Shown here piece after piece: positions 25,443 through 38,083 of a stretch of 64,000 nt of DNA. This stretch comes from Strongylocentrotus droebachiensis (Eukaryota; Echinodermata; Echinoidea; Camarodonta; Strongylocentrotidae), in the NCBI GenBank assembly GCA_035222895.1, contig JAVYIG010001836.1, positions 62,001 to 126,000 on the forward strand, read 5' to 3'. The notes beneath the pieces are model-generated. The model worked only from the letters and a program-made list of their open reading frames with translations, did no database searches and was not told where the DNA came from. Position 1 is the stretch's first letter. Each line of letters begins with the position of its first letter. A program made the translations under genes and the position numbers.

Positions 25443-26404
25443 ATTAGCCATCGACGCCAGACCTCATCATCATTAGGATGGCGGAGGCGGGGAACGGCGA
25501 CCACGGTTGAGAAATTGTATGATGACGGGGCAATTTTATGGTCATTTTCAATTGTGATTGACCATCCGTTACGATTTTTTTCAGCGGGCGTAGAATTCCT
25601 CCGTTGTGGAGAACGCTCGCTTAAAGGTAAAGACTAGTTTTTGAAACGCATCCCTCTCAAAAAAATGAAATGGAAGCTCTTGTTACCAATCATGTGGAAG
25701 AATATATTTTGACTAATACGTGATGATACAAATATTGCCGGGAAACCGCCTACTTATTGATAAATTTGGTAAATTATCATATCTATCTGGCCTGGATAGA
25801 TATCGCGTAGTCCCATATAGGCCTCCAATACTGATTATATGGTAAATGATCAACCTTTACTGATCGATTCCAAAACGTTTCTTTCACAATGCAATCGCAT
25901 GACCAGAACTGGTCTTTATCTTTAAAGAGAAAGTTAATTTCGGGGCGAGGTGAAAACATAATTTGTGAGCTGTTTACGTTCTCTGTATATCAGGTTGAAA
26001 GAATATTTTAGAGCACTGCTTTGTAAATGCCCTCAATTTAATACTTTGTAATACATTATACTATTAATAGTAGACACATATTTTTGTATTTCAAAATTGA
26101 TGATAGACATTTTCTTATTGCTTTTAATACCGGTTCTATTACCATGTTTACAATGAAATTGAATGACCGAGATCCGTTTTTACAAACACTTAAGAGAGGA
26201 CTTCAGATTGTTTTGGATCAATCGCAACTCCTTATAAGAAGGTGCCCTGAACTCAACTCTCTCTTTAAAATATATGATGGGTATACAGGATTGACGGAAG
26301 TTATACTCGAGGCGTTTCAAGTACATAATACTTGATAGCAATAACAGTTTCTTACATAGCCGGTACGGCAATAAGATCCAGACATGGTTATTTATGGCCT
26401 TAAC
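25443..26404. other. Intergenic; nothing recognised
   Basis: An 83-codon frame at 26084-26335 (+) has a protein-like look (FLQTLKRGLQIVLDQ) but no known family. Otherwise featureless. Confidence 0.4.
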
Positions 26405-27290
26405 AATGACTGACCATAAACCGAACTTCGCTCCGCTCTAGGAAATTTGGCGTTGAACTCCCACCTCGTTCCGGGTTAAATAATTAAAAAAAAAATCATA
26501 TTTTGTAGTGACGATTAAGTTTGATGTTGCATATGCTTAAGTGATTAAAATATTTTGTTAGCGCCCTTGTTTATTTGTTGCATTCTTTTTCATTTTCCAG
26601 TCCGTCACTGTTTATTCATGTCACCCTCCTCTTCTTAAAACACGGTCCACTTTAGAAAAATTGGCATTGAACTTACACCTCGTTCCGTGTTAAATGAAAA
26701 ATTCATATTTTGTAGTGACGATTAAGTTTGATGTTGCATATGCTTAAGCAATTGAAATATTTTGTTGGCGCCGTGCTTTATTTGTTGCATTCTTTTTCAA
26801 TTTCCAGTCCCTCACTGCCAATTCATATCGCCCTCCTCTTCTTAAAACATCGAAGACCATAAACCAAAGTCTGGTCCCCTTTAGAAAAAATGGCATTGAA
26901 CTTTCACCTCGTCCCGTGTTAAACGAAAAATCCATATTTTGTAGTGACGATTAAGTTTGATGTTGCATATGCTTAAGCAATTGGAATATTTTTTGGCGCC
27001 CTTTTGCATTCTTTTTCAATTTCCAGTCCCTCACTACCAATTCATATCTCCCTCCTGTTCTTGGAATCGAAGACCATAAGAGAAACTCTGGTCCACTCTA
27101 GACAATTTGGCATTGAACTTTCATGAAAAATGAAAAATCCACATGTAGTGATGACTTAGTCTCGTGTTGCATATGCCTAAACAATTAAACCGTGTTTGGC
27201 GCCCTGGTTTATTTGTTGCATCAAGGAGTTACCAGCACTCCTTGGTTGCATTCGTTTTCATTATCCAGTCCCTCACTGCCCACTCATTTC
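26405..27290. repeat. Tandem array of four ~205-230-bp units
   Basis: Units share TTTTGTAGTGACGATTAAG, GATGTTGCATATGC, TTTGTTGCATTC and AATTTGGC(A/G)TTGAAC. The TGTAGTG anchors sit at about 26501, 26708, 26937 and 27141. Copies 2 and 3 are closest; copy 4 is the most diverged. Unit length and lack of unique spacers exclude CRISPR; this is a local satellite-like expansion. Confidence 0.85.
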
Positions 27291-27466
27291 GCCATTAGTG
27301 TAATTGCCCGACGGGTCATCGTTTATCGCTTTACATAATTTCTCACATTCATTTCCGATGCACCGCTGCTAATACACGTGAAGAAAACCAAGTGTGACCA
27401 TTGATTGATGTTAACTATTACGTCGTGAACTCCAATGAAAATTTAATTTGGTGAATATATTTACTG

Positions 27467-27842
27467 ACAAAATTAGATTACATTAAATGAATAAGTATAT
27501 CATCTCAGTAATGGGGGAAATATAAGATAATAGAGTTTGCTGTCAGAACCATGTGACTAACTAAGCCAACGTGTCATAACGCCGTTTGTATGAGCATTTT
27601 TTTTTGTTCGTGAATAACGCTTTCAGTAATTGTTTTTTTAATTTGCTTAGATTTGGGGATTCCATCTATTGGATTTAAATACAGAAAATAAAATGTTTAT
27701 CGGCTCAGTTATGAGTAAAATATCAGTTAATATAGTTTGCTGTCGGAACCATGTGCCTTACCCAACTTCTCATATTGTCCTAAAAACCAATTTTTTTCCC
27801 CTCTAATTAGCTTAGATTTGGATATCCTATCTTTTGAATGAC
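27467..27842. repeat. Two-copy tandem duplication (~165-200-bp unit)
   Basis: The segment AGTTTGCTGTC(A/G)GAACCATGTG recurs 200 bp apart (27534 and 27734), and GCTTAGATTTGG recurs 165 bp apart (27645 and 27810). The second copy has lost about 35 bp. Confidence 0.65.
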
Positions 27843-28202
27843 ATATACATCTCAGACCATTTCCAACCATTTATCTCGCATTAAATGCAAAGTGATGCTT
27901 TGGGTGAACGCAATTGCTTCCTTTAATTTGCTCATTTCTAGGCTGATCCAAATATCTCTTCGTGCTAGATAATTCTGCGATAACTCAACCCAGCTTCTTA
28001 GTCTCAATTGCATCCCATGAACTAAAGACAATACCTCGATAACTCTTATCGATCACATTGTATTGCACATGCGCTGACATGCTCAGTAAGCTACGTCTTT
28101 AGGTTCCTATTTCTTTCTTCATCCTTACTTCTTATATATATAAAGCTTCAGGCGAGGACATAATTTATACATTTCCCTCTCATTATCTTTATAAGGACCA
28201 TC

Positions 28203-28493
28203 ATGATAAATACAGCAGGCACAATCTTACTGATTGATTCTATTCTTAAAACCATATGGGGTTCGCTCTTCCTGAAGAACAAACAAATAGAGAAAACTCA
28301 TCTTGCCCTTCGAAATCCGCTTTTCTTGGAATCAACTGTTGGATGTGTATCTTGGGGCAAGAACGTGTCCTTTAATAATTGTAGCTTTTTAAATTTGGAC
28401 AATCAACAACAAAATTACACCATCCACAATGTCGCTTCTTTTCTTATTAATTGTATTCATGAAACCACATGGGATCCGCTCTTTAAGAACTAG
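28203..28493 (+). CDS. Hypothetical 96-residue ORF built around a repeated segment
   Basis: The frame starts about 60 bp after a TATATATAAA box (28133-28142). Its ends contain related stretches: LIDSILKTIWGSLFLKN near residues 11-27 and LINCIHETTWDPLFKN at the C terminus. The underlying DNA (28233-28280 and 28446-28490) is itself a diverged direct repeat, so the peptide repeat may only reflect the DNA duplication. No signal peptide or known domain. Confidence 0.2.
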   Translation: MINTAGTILLIDSILKTIWGSLFLKNKQIEKTHLALRNPLFLESTVGCVSWGKNVSFNNCSFLNLDNQQQNYTIHNVASFLINCIHETTWDPLFKN

Positions 28494-29453
28494 AGCCGCT
28501 CGCTCTTTGATTCTTGTTTTTTTCTTTCAATCAACCGCTATTGTAAATAATCTAAGTGCAAACATGTGTTGTCTTTCTGTTAATTATTTATGAATGTGAA
28601 CAATATTTCTATGCGTAAATGCATTTGAGGCTTAAATTGTCTACATTAGGAAGATAATACTTGAGTTACGGCGACGAGGCAGACGCGGGACCGAATAGAA
28701 AATTACATTATCAGGAAATACCGAGAATCGATTTGTTTGAATTCGGATTTAACGGTGTGAACGGATTAACAAAACATTAAGCGAAACTACCCCCCCCCCC
28801 TCAACGCGACAATCTTCTATAACTGATCCCCATCATACGTTTATCATCCTAGAGCCTTTGCAGCTAACGTCTATCACAGATGATTTAAAAACATCGTCAG
28901 CAGACGTCATCATCAACGAGTCCATCTCGGACCGTCATTGGGGAATTGGATTTGACATCCCGTTGACACTTAGATCCTGTATATACACGCCTACAAGTCA
29001 CGCGGGATGACTGTCATGACCCTCCCCCCCCCCCCATGCCTTTAGGCCGGGATGATGAGGAGCTATCGGAGTCGTAGTGGAGGTGATGGTGGTAGTTCAT
29101 GTAGTTAATTTACGACGATCGGGTTCGAATGCAAGCGAGTTGTAATTTTGTAGAAGATGTTTATATATATTACCACTACTCTTCTTCTTCTTCTTCTTCT
29201 GATTAAGTCTGCCTCCTTCAATTGACTGAAGCTTCTTGCAAACTATGTGCGTGTGTGTGTGTGTTAATCACAATTTACGTCTATTCGAGTGCTATTTACC
29301 TTTTAATACTCCTGCACCGTTACCAAAATAACATCGCTTTGCAAAAATAAGATTAAGAATACCCCACGATGGAACTGATGTAATTTTGTTATAGTTTGTA
29401 TTAACTTGTTTTCTGTGTTGTTATCTATGACACAAATTAAAAGAGAATACACT

Positions 29454-29509
<56 letters not shown>

Positions 29510-30492
29510 CAGACAGAGAGAGGAGGTTGGATGTAAACAAATATTATTATATAGATTGATTGTACTCCTGCTCTTTTTTCTTCTACATGGTTTGAATCCT
29601 TTCCAAGTGGATTTTCTTTTTCTTTATTTATGTTTTCTAATAGTCTTATAATATGATGTTGATGATATACATATTATTCCCAAAGTGACTAAGAAAGTAA
29701 TTACATGTGTACAAAGCAACCAGTGTATCTACTGCGTAAAGTCCTATCCGAGGGACGTGGTAATCCAAGCTAGAAGCCTTAAACCAAGGTACCCAGTTCA
29801 TTTATTTGACCACGAACCCGAGACCTCCAGCTTTTGGTCCACTACTCTATGCCATTTTATCTTTGCTATCTATACATGTTTAAAATTAATTTAAACATAA
29901 ACATCGTGATTGGAAAAACTTGAAAAAACAACAACTAAAGTCTTATCTCAATACCATGTTGTATTGCCGATATAATTCGCGTTTCGAACATATAATATGT
30001 CATCGTATTATTCACATTTTGCAATAGGTGATGCGTTGAACTTTAACGATTGGCATAGGTTGATTTTTCGAAAGCCTTTACGATGATATCAAATATAAAC
30101 ATAAGGCCCTCTGTGGATCAGAGCATCGTAGAAGTTCGGCTTAGTTCGCCTCCAGTGACGTTTCTTGGTGTTGTAGCGAATCGTGTTGCCAGCCCAGACA
30201 CGCACTCGCTTTGGGATGAGAGGTTCTGCTTTGATACAGATTTATTATTGATAACATGATGAGATTGCCCAAACACCTAAGCCAACCGTATAAAAGAGAG
30301 GAACCGAGACTGATAAAATGTTGCACAACTTAGGCGCATAAAGAAAATATCATACACAAACTTTTCAGTCTCTGAAATGGTAGAAGGAGAAAAACACGGA
30401 GTTCGAATTTTTGTTTAACCAATGAATGAATTCTAGGGGTTATTTCTTTCATATCGACAAAATAGACTAATCCCAAACTCTAGCATTAATAT
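28494..30492. other. Intergenic with microsatellites and a SINE fragment
   Basis: C-runs at 28790-28800 and about 29024-29034, CTT repeat 29178-29200, GT run at 29247-29262, and a (GA)n tract at 29455-29523. The SINE-like fragment is listed separately. Confidence 0.55.
29715..29870 (-). mobile_element. tRNA-SINE-like fragment
   Basis: On the minus strand, ATGGCATAGAGTAGTGGACC resembles a tRNA D-arm/A box and GGGTTCGTGGTC (29819-29808) a B box. They are followed by a tail with CCTCGGATAGGACTTTACG, reminiscent of tRNA-SINE tails. No clear flanking duplication. It appears to be a different subfamily from the 4-kb copies. Confidence 0.4.
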
Positions 30493-32601
30493 GCCCGCGT
30501 CACACTGTCCCGAAGTTGACATAGGATGGACACACGATGCAGGAAAATTGAACTTCGCACGAAGTTGGTCAACAGCCAACTAACAGCAGAAGCAAGTACG
30601 ATGCCTACAGAAGGTCACACGATGGCACCCGAACCACTCACGAGTCACGAAGGCAACACGAAGATGTGAATTTGTAATAAGAAGTGTACCCGCAGGCCAC
30701 ACGAAGGCCACACGATGGCTATACGACGTCGTATTGAGAGTACGATGCGTTCCGACTAGGTCACGAAGGCATCACGTGACCTCCCGATGATATAAAACCT
30801 TCGACCGACGGTGGGAAATTCAATTGCTGATCGGAAATTAATGATCCTCAGAGCAGGGGCGTCGGAGCGACTTCCAAATTTGGGGACGGGACCAACAAAA
30901 ACGGGCACTTTCTGAAAAAATAGGGCACCTACAAAGGGAAATCTCAAATCGAAAATATACAAATTGTTAGACATTGGTACCCAATATTAATTTCTCTTTG
31001 TACATCATAAAAGATATTGTTTAAGCATCATACTTTGCAGTTGGGAATGATGGTCTGAATATTCATATGCGAGCGAGGAAAAATGTTAAGATTTATGAGG
31101 TCGCAGTGCAAAAAATTGCATCTTATAAAGAGAATTAAATCCAATACTGATGGGGTTATCCTCACATTCTCATAACGGACGACTGAAAAGACCTTAGATA
31201 TAAAGTAACATAATTATATCATCTATGAAATCAATGCGAGTGAGTGTAGAAAGCGAGCTTTGGGAGAAATCGCCCTAATATTCACTCTAAATAAGGGGCA
31301 CGTTTAAAAAGAGAAGAAAAGGGAAAAATTTGTCGACGGAATTGGGGCACCCATCAGATTTTGATAGGGGCATTCATAAGAGTTGAAAATGAGAATTAAT
31401 GAAAAGGGGATAGGTCCCTTATTAGAAAGGAAAAGGGGCACGTATCATTGTTAAAAAGAAAATTGTCAGAGGTGTAAAGGGGCATTTATCGCCCCTGAAA
31501 GGAGGCACTGACTAAATATGAAAAGGGGTACTTATGATAATTTAATGGGACACTTTTAATAGGTAAAAAGGGGGCATTTAAGAAAAGTGGAAGGAGCTCT
31601 TTTGTTCTAATGGGAAACAGGGGGCACTTAATAATTAGATTGGAAAATAAGCACACGTGGAAATAAAAGGTGTGCTCATGGGAGTTAAAGTGGGTAGTTA
31701 TTAAAAGGGGAGGGGCACTTCCTACAAAGTAAAGGAGGCACTGGTGAAAGTAAAAGAAGTAAAAGTAAAGTGCCTCAAATTTGAATAGGGTAATTATCAG
31801 AGGTGAAGGGAGCACTTCTTACGAAGTTAAAGGGGCACTTTTTCTACGTAAGAAAGGGCACTTTTTGAGGTACTTGAAAAAGCCTCTGGCTTTGAGGCTG
31901 GCTTGTTATATTTATTTTTTCATTCATTCAAAATGGTTTATTTCAAATAAAACTTTCATCGCGGTGTTTAGCCGAATTACACAGGTTTACAAACCAAATT
32001 GAAAACACATAATGTAATATAAAACATTGTATAATATGATATATTGAATCTGAAAAACACATGGGAAACGCTTGAGCTACTTAAATTCGGTTGTCTTCGC
32101 CGACACCGTGGTCCCATCTGGATGTCATCGTACTATAATACGATGGCTACACCATGGCTACACGATGGCATTGCGAGGGTTTCACGTAGTCGTGTTGCAT
32201 TCCGAAGACAATCGGGCAGCTTCTTGTTTCCTTCGTATTGTCTTCGTGAGGTGATAATGCCCGATGGCACCTATGATCACATGAAGTAATTACGAAGATG
32301 ACACGATTTGACAAGATGCCCTCACGATAGCCTTACGAAGGGCAAAATGGACACATAAATGCAACACGAAAGTGAACCATCGCAAGGTCTTCGGGCAATT
32401 TTTTGGCACGCCAAAGATTTTGCCACCGCTCACGAAGTTGCTGCCGGAGCCTGAAAAATCCACCGGCGGCCACACGATTTCTTCAGATGCCCTCACGAAT
32501 GGCCCGATATGGCCCGATGTGTTTACGATCAGAGCCGAATTTGGAATTTTCCTTCATCGTGTGTCCATCTTATGTCAACTTCGGGACAGTGTGACGCGGA
32601 C
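30493..32601. mobile_element. 2.1-kb TIR element without transposase, family unassigned
   Basis: Terminal inverted repeats of 57 bp (30493-30549, 32545-32601) differ at three positions. They begin G(C/T)CCGCGTCACACTGTCCCG. Next to each end lie dense subterminal copies of a short motif, CACGA(T/A)GG (about 30530-30790 and 32115-32530), the sort of array that binds transposases. The centre is AT-rich with a degenerate GGGGCACTT array. Flanks (ATTAATAT left, ATTACCTA right) show no certain target duplication, so the boundary may be off by a few bases. No transposase frame is present. Confidence 0.8.
30890..31870 (+). repeat. Degenerate GGGGCACTT-type array inside the 2.1-kb element
   Basis: About 17 variants of a GGGGCAC(T/A)T core recur in the same orientation at irregular 15-100-bp intervals (for example near 31295, 31343, 31433, 31620, 31710, 31830 and 31855), separated by A-rich spacers. 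Minus-strand ORFs here are by-products of this skewed composition. Confidence 0.6.
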
Positions 32602-34750
32602 ATTACCTATCTCTGTCCTCTTCCAAATCCAAATTTCGCTGTCTCTATCTTTATACCTGGACATCAAGACAGGAGAATGAAGATCCTTCCGATCAAAATA
32701 GTTTTACAGTGAATTCAATCTTGTAAAACTGGGGAAAGAGGCCTTCAATTCCGTCCTTTGGTTCATATTTTGATCAAACTTAGTTTTTTTACAAGTCGGA
32801 GAGAGAGAGGAACTAATCACGGAGGACCGCAGTTGTGAATTTTCCTAATGAAATTTGACATCCTTTTGCGTATACAATACGCCCTGATTACTTTTTGTTT
32901 ATTTCAGTTTAAATCCCTCATTCTAGATAGAAAGTAATCCCTCATTAGATGTGGAAATTGTAACTTCCCTTGGTGGTAAGTTTGCAGGGATTGTGCATTG
33001 GCGTATACAGTACTTAATCAACTGGATGGGGAGGTGTAAATTTGCCACTTACCGCGTTCTTTCGGTGCTACGATGTATTGGCTTTCAAACCCCCAAAATA
33101 TTGAAATGTCTAAAACAATTCACTGCAATCAGAAAATCCACTGTTTCTTATCTTTTCTTATCTTTCTTTATTGTTCTTCCCCTCCATCTTGTTCTTCCTC
33201 CTCATTTTCTTCCTCCTCATTTTCTTCCTCCTCCCTTCTTCCTTCTCATCTTCTTTTTTCATTTTCTCCTTCTTTGTCGTCTTCTTCTTATTATTATTAC
33301 TTTATTATCATTATCATCATCACCGTCATCATCATTATCATTATCATTGTCCTCATCATCACTATCATCGTATCAACTCACAGTTTTAGCATTTTCCAGG
33401 TCTACATATTGTGAATGCATATGCGAGGGGGGTTGATACCCCAGGTTCACCTTATGCTTGGTACACCACTGATTGTATTTTCACAGTGTCTGATTATCGG
33501 TTGGAAAAGGAGGAATACCGAGGAAAAACTAAATCAGGTGTTTATTTGCATCACGCGGACCAAATTAGCTACACGGCACATGTTCTCTATTGATGTGATT
33601 TGTTATACAAAAAGCTAATTGTGCGTGGTCACAATTAATTTTCTTTAGCCCCAAAGGATTTTATTCCATAAAAAAAGAACCTGTGCGACATTGACATTTT
33701 CTTTTATGATTAGGAAGTGTTTGTCGTTTCATATGAGACTGTGTTGATGATTTTATACATGTATGTGCTCATGGCTCAGATTTTAGGGAAGTTTGGAGTA
33801 TAGTGCTAGCTCTGGGGTTGAAGTAAGGAATTCAATTTTTAAAGGAAAATAACCCCGAATCAATTGGTTGTCACAATTGGTTGACATTATTGTCGTTCAA
33901 TCACTTGTGCTGATTATATAATTTTCTGTTTTTTCATTGTACATGTACGATATGTTCCATTTTAGTTTACAAACACATCCTGTATTAAATAGTTACATTA
34001 AATCATTAATGATGATGTCAGTAGCATGAATGACACTCCATTGACGTGAACTAGATATTGAATCTGAGGTTTCAGAACTTTCTGGTCTCCTGAAGCAAAT
34101 TTATCCAGGGGGTTGGAGCGGAGGGAGGTGTTTAAAGGTGGTGTTGGCAAAGCATGTCATGTCAATCAATGTGGTGTTGCTCCAAGATGAGTCTTCCCTA
34201 GAGGCTAGAGCAAGGAGCAAGGAACAAAATATTGATCCCGACGATGACCTATAAACCCCTCTCACCCTGTCACTAACGTCTCACACCCATTGGCCAAAAG
34301 AGCAGGCGAGTCATTTGCTCTGTCATACGCGCAGAGGCGCCATTCTCCATCAGCGCCACAGCGCCATTGCAATGTTTCCTTTATGGTCATTGGATTTCTA
34401 CGTAATGTTACAGGAATATTTACAATGCCATAATACCGAGGATAGCAATGACCCGATGATAATTTCTCATTTTGTCTGTAAATTTGTTGGCATCCCCTCT
34501 AAATATGAAATATTATATATACCTGCTGTTTTTGTAAGTTATGGAAATTTTTGGTATTTTGTCCTATTTTGGCCTCGTGACTAATAATTACAAAAGCGTG
34601 ATTTTGGGTCTCTAACTCCAACCTAGAACGTGTGTATTAGTTACATTTTTATTATCAAGAATGCTATACTTCTCTTCATCACCGTTTAGTAAATATGATC
34701 TAACAATATTTGGGTGTAATTTCGAAGAAATAATTAAACAAAATCTAAGT
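32602..34750. other. Intergenic; pyrimidine-rich microsatellite
   Basis: A TTC/TCC tract passing into ATC/ATT repeats at about 33150-33370 gives long spurious frames. The remainder shows no gene. Confidence 0.55.
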
Positions 34751-35037
34751 GATTACCGATATTTCATTATTTATAAGCTATATGAAAAACCTTTTAGATG
34801 CATAGATCAATTAACACTGAGAACATTTCAATACTATTCAATCCATTTGTATCCCATAAGAAACGCAATGTGGCACAGGGCGATCATTTACATTGCATTC
34901 AAAGAGTTTAACAAATTTGTGGCTTATTCCTCAGACACAGATGCAAGAAACACGACCAATTCTTCTAGATGATGCATTCGGGGAAATGCAAATGTCATTT
35001 TATAATTTCCATCCTTTATACTTATCGTTACTTGTCC
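34751..35037 (+). repeat. Left arm of a 3.3-kb inverted-repeat structure
   Basis: Matches 37792-38083 in inverted orientation, about 92% by eye, from the TTATTTATAAGCTA segment to ACTTGTCC. The first 40 bp of the core (34791-34830) are repeated directly at 35037-35076, immediately after the arm, so the arm has been partly duplicated in tandem. A 103-residue frame at 34661-34972 lies over it, without recognisable domains. Confidence 0.8.
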
Positions 35038-35076
35038 TTTTAGATGTATAGATCAATTAACACTGAGAACATTTCA

Positions 35077-37791
35077 TTTGTATTAATCCACTCTCCTTCA
35101 GCCGATTACACTGAAAGTATTTAGTACGCTATTTTTGAAACAAATTTGTTGAATAAATTACATAAAAAATATAACCATTGAGGATTATACATTTTCGAAC
35201 GTAATCATTTGTTACTGTTTTTTCATATCATATCTCATATCATATCTCATATCATATTTCATTTCATATCATACCTGATCAAAATGTCGGATTATGAAAG
35301 ATCATTCGTGGAAAGTCATTGTTTCGGGATCATTATATTATTACAAATGACTATCATTTCATAATGTATATAGCAGATAACAACCCCAACTAAGTGATAC
35401 TCTTATCATGCCATAGGGCTAATCCCCATTGTGCCAAGCCCCAAATCCCCCCGTGCCAAGTTCATTTTAAGATAATCAGATTAACGCGATGGTTCTATGA
35501 ATAGCGCGTGCAAAACACACATCACAGTCCAATGAGCATGAATAATAACTGCTATTACGAATGCGTGCAATCATGCACAAGGCAGCGAAGCAATGGCTCG
35601 CTCGCATGTACAAAGCACTATAACGGTAGCGTGCATGCAGCCGTATGGCAGGCTATGAGTTAAACCGCATAATCTTAACCTTGAGATTGTTTTGCTATTG
35701 ACCTTGTAGTGTCCAAATTATTACCCCCACAAGATACATTTGGGGCTTCGCAGATATGAACAATTTTATTCTCACTTTTGTACCGCCAATGTCGTAAAAG
35801 GTTCAAAAGCAGATGTGTCAATGTCTCGTCATTAATCTTTCAATCACCTAGTGAGGATTTATGGATCAGTGATGTGAACAAACACAAAGCTTGCGTTTGC
35901 TTGATTGGGGATTAACGAGTCATTTGAAAACGATGCGACAAACAAGGTGCGAAAACAACACCTCATTAGCCCATTAAAGGATCTAGATTATGTGAAGGAT
36001 CTATAAAAGAAATTTAAGGCAACATGGGAGTCGTGCTCCTTTTCTGAAGTATGGATTAGTGATAACATTTCGATATCCAAGTAAATGTTAAGTTAGGATA
36101 TCATTTTAATTGCTAGCTGTTGGCGCGTGTGAGTGCGTGTGCGTTTTTGTATGGGTGTATAGGGATGTAGGTATAAACATGCCATATCGATGGATACATT
36201 GATCCAGTTCGTAATTATTGTCCCTTTGCCCATTGTTTTCTCTCACTTGGATCAATGAATTAAGTCATGAAGGCCACTGAAACTAACCAAGATAATAAAT
36301 GGTTGACTTTAACCTTATTTCCTGCACAATTCTGAAGGTTTTGAATATCGGCCTTCTCCCCCCCCCCCCCCTTTGGCCCTTGTCTGAAAATGTTAATACA
36401 TGCATATATTTATTTTTCGTATTTAGTAATGTTTATTTGTTGTCATTTACAGAAATGATGAAAGATATACAGATGTACAGATAAATAGCATTATTCTTTT
36501 GTGTCTGGGAAAATTTGAATACTGGTAAACATAATGTGTTACCAGATAAAAATGTTGATGGGAGCTTTTCATGTTCTTTTAATTGTGCATTGATTAGCTC
36601 ACTTCAACAGATAATTTTCATCTAGATATACACTGAAGGACAATACTGTCCTAAAATCCAGTTGACAATTTTTATATTGCCGGTCAGTTATTTAAAAGCT
36701 TCATTGTCAAAGCCATCTAACCTATTTCCTGAGGCTTATTGTGTATGTAAACTCGTTTCGGGATTGTAACATAAAATAACAGAGCTAACAACTTTAATTT
36801 TGTTTGCACGTGGAATATCTATCGATGTATAAACAACGCATCATTCGATAGAATCGAACTAATGCATTAAATAACAAGAGTTGCTTTGTAGGTACTTCAA
36901 AACATAACTTACGATAAGCTGATCTTTATTTCGTTACAAAAAAATATCTCCATTTGATATTTGTATGACGACATAAAGCTCTCTTTGTAACCGGGGAAAC
37001 TTTGACATTTTAAAACAACACTAACGAAGAAAGTAAATCATATTTGTTTCACTTATTTAATTCAAACTATTTTTCCTTCAGCTACTTGTATTTAGGTGAA
37101 GGACATACCTTTTCCGAACCGCAGCTATTAATTTCTACATTGCTGTTTATTATTCCAGATACCTGACCTCATTCTGAAAGCTAATTCTTGAGGCTTGCTT
37201 TCCATGCCAGCAAGCTTTATAATAAATATAACAATAACTGTGCCTACATCTTTTTAAAGCACTGAAAAACCACTGATGTATAATTAACGCATCATTTGGC
37301 TTTATTCCTGAAAACGAATCCAGTAATTCCAAAAGGTCATTATTTAAGATACTGCCCTATAATACCCTATAAAATTTAACTTGCAATAACCTGATTCTTT
37401 TTCCCCTTATCTTCATGCCAACTTCGATGTTTTGTAATATTTTGTTGGTATGACTATATTGAAGCACTCACTGTCTGTGTTTAAAATTGAAGTTTTAGAT
37501 CAGCGTTAATTAAGAGTAATGCTAAATCCTTTTTGGCTTCGTTTGAGGCAAATGTCATTACGTCCCAGTTGCAGGCCAAATACTTCGAATGCTAAAGGCC
37601 TTTTGTCGTCAGAGGAATAGATAACCCAGTTCTCCGCTGTAGGAAAAAAGGTATTATTTGACAGGATCTAATAGTTGTTCGTTTTATTTCCTTTTTTTCT
37701 CTGCATGACATAATAAAGCCTTTTCGATGGAAATAATATACTCACGATTACTTTTAAGCGTGGGTGAGCCATACCATGACAAAAACACCGC
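35077..37791. other. Interior between the inverted arms; no gene recognised
   Basis: AT-rich sequence with a (TCATATCATA)-like microsatellite at 35220-35275, a CpG-containing patch at about 35480-35650, a C-run at 36359-36371 and several short frames. No transposase, integrase or reverse transcriptase motif was seen, so if the arms are transposon ends the element is non-autonomous. Confidence 0.5.
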
Positions 37792-38083
37792 GGACAAGTG
37801 ACGAATGAAGTATAAAGGATGGAAAGTATAAAATGACATTTGCAATTCCCCGAATGCATCATCTAGAAGAGTTGGTCGTGTTTCTTAATATGTACATCCG
37901 TGTCTAATGAATACGCCACAAATTTGTTAAACTCTTTGAATACAATGTATATGATCGCCCTGTGCCACATTGCGTTTCTTATGAGATACAAATGGATTGA
38001 ATAGTATTGAAATGTTCTCAGTGTTAATTAATCAATACATCTAAAAGGGTTGTTATGTAGCTTATAAATAATGGAATTAGGTA
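37792..38083 (-). repeat. Right arm of the 3.3-kb inverted-repeat structure
   Basis: Inverted copy of 34751-35037, with small indels (such as an extra TACATATT-like insert near 37890). Sharp loss of similarity occurs at both the inner (GGACAAGTG) and outer (GGTAATTTTG) borders, as expected for long terminal inverted repeats or for an insertion of the same element in opposite orientation. Confidence 0.8.

Noticed and set aside
26084..26335. 83-codon frame (+) with protein-like composition
   Set aside because: No recognised domain or splice sites; too short to support alone.
26405..27290. Possible CRISPR-like repeat array
   Set aside because: Units are over 200 bp with no short constant repeat and unique spacers, and the genome is animal.
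33073..33436. Frames of 113-161 codons near a pyrimidine tract
   Set aside because: Low-complexity TTC/ATC repeat translation.
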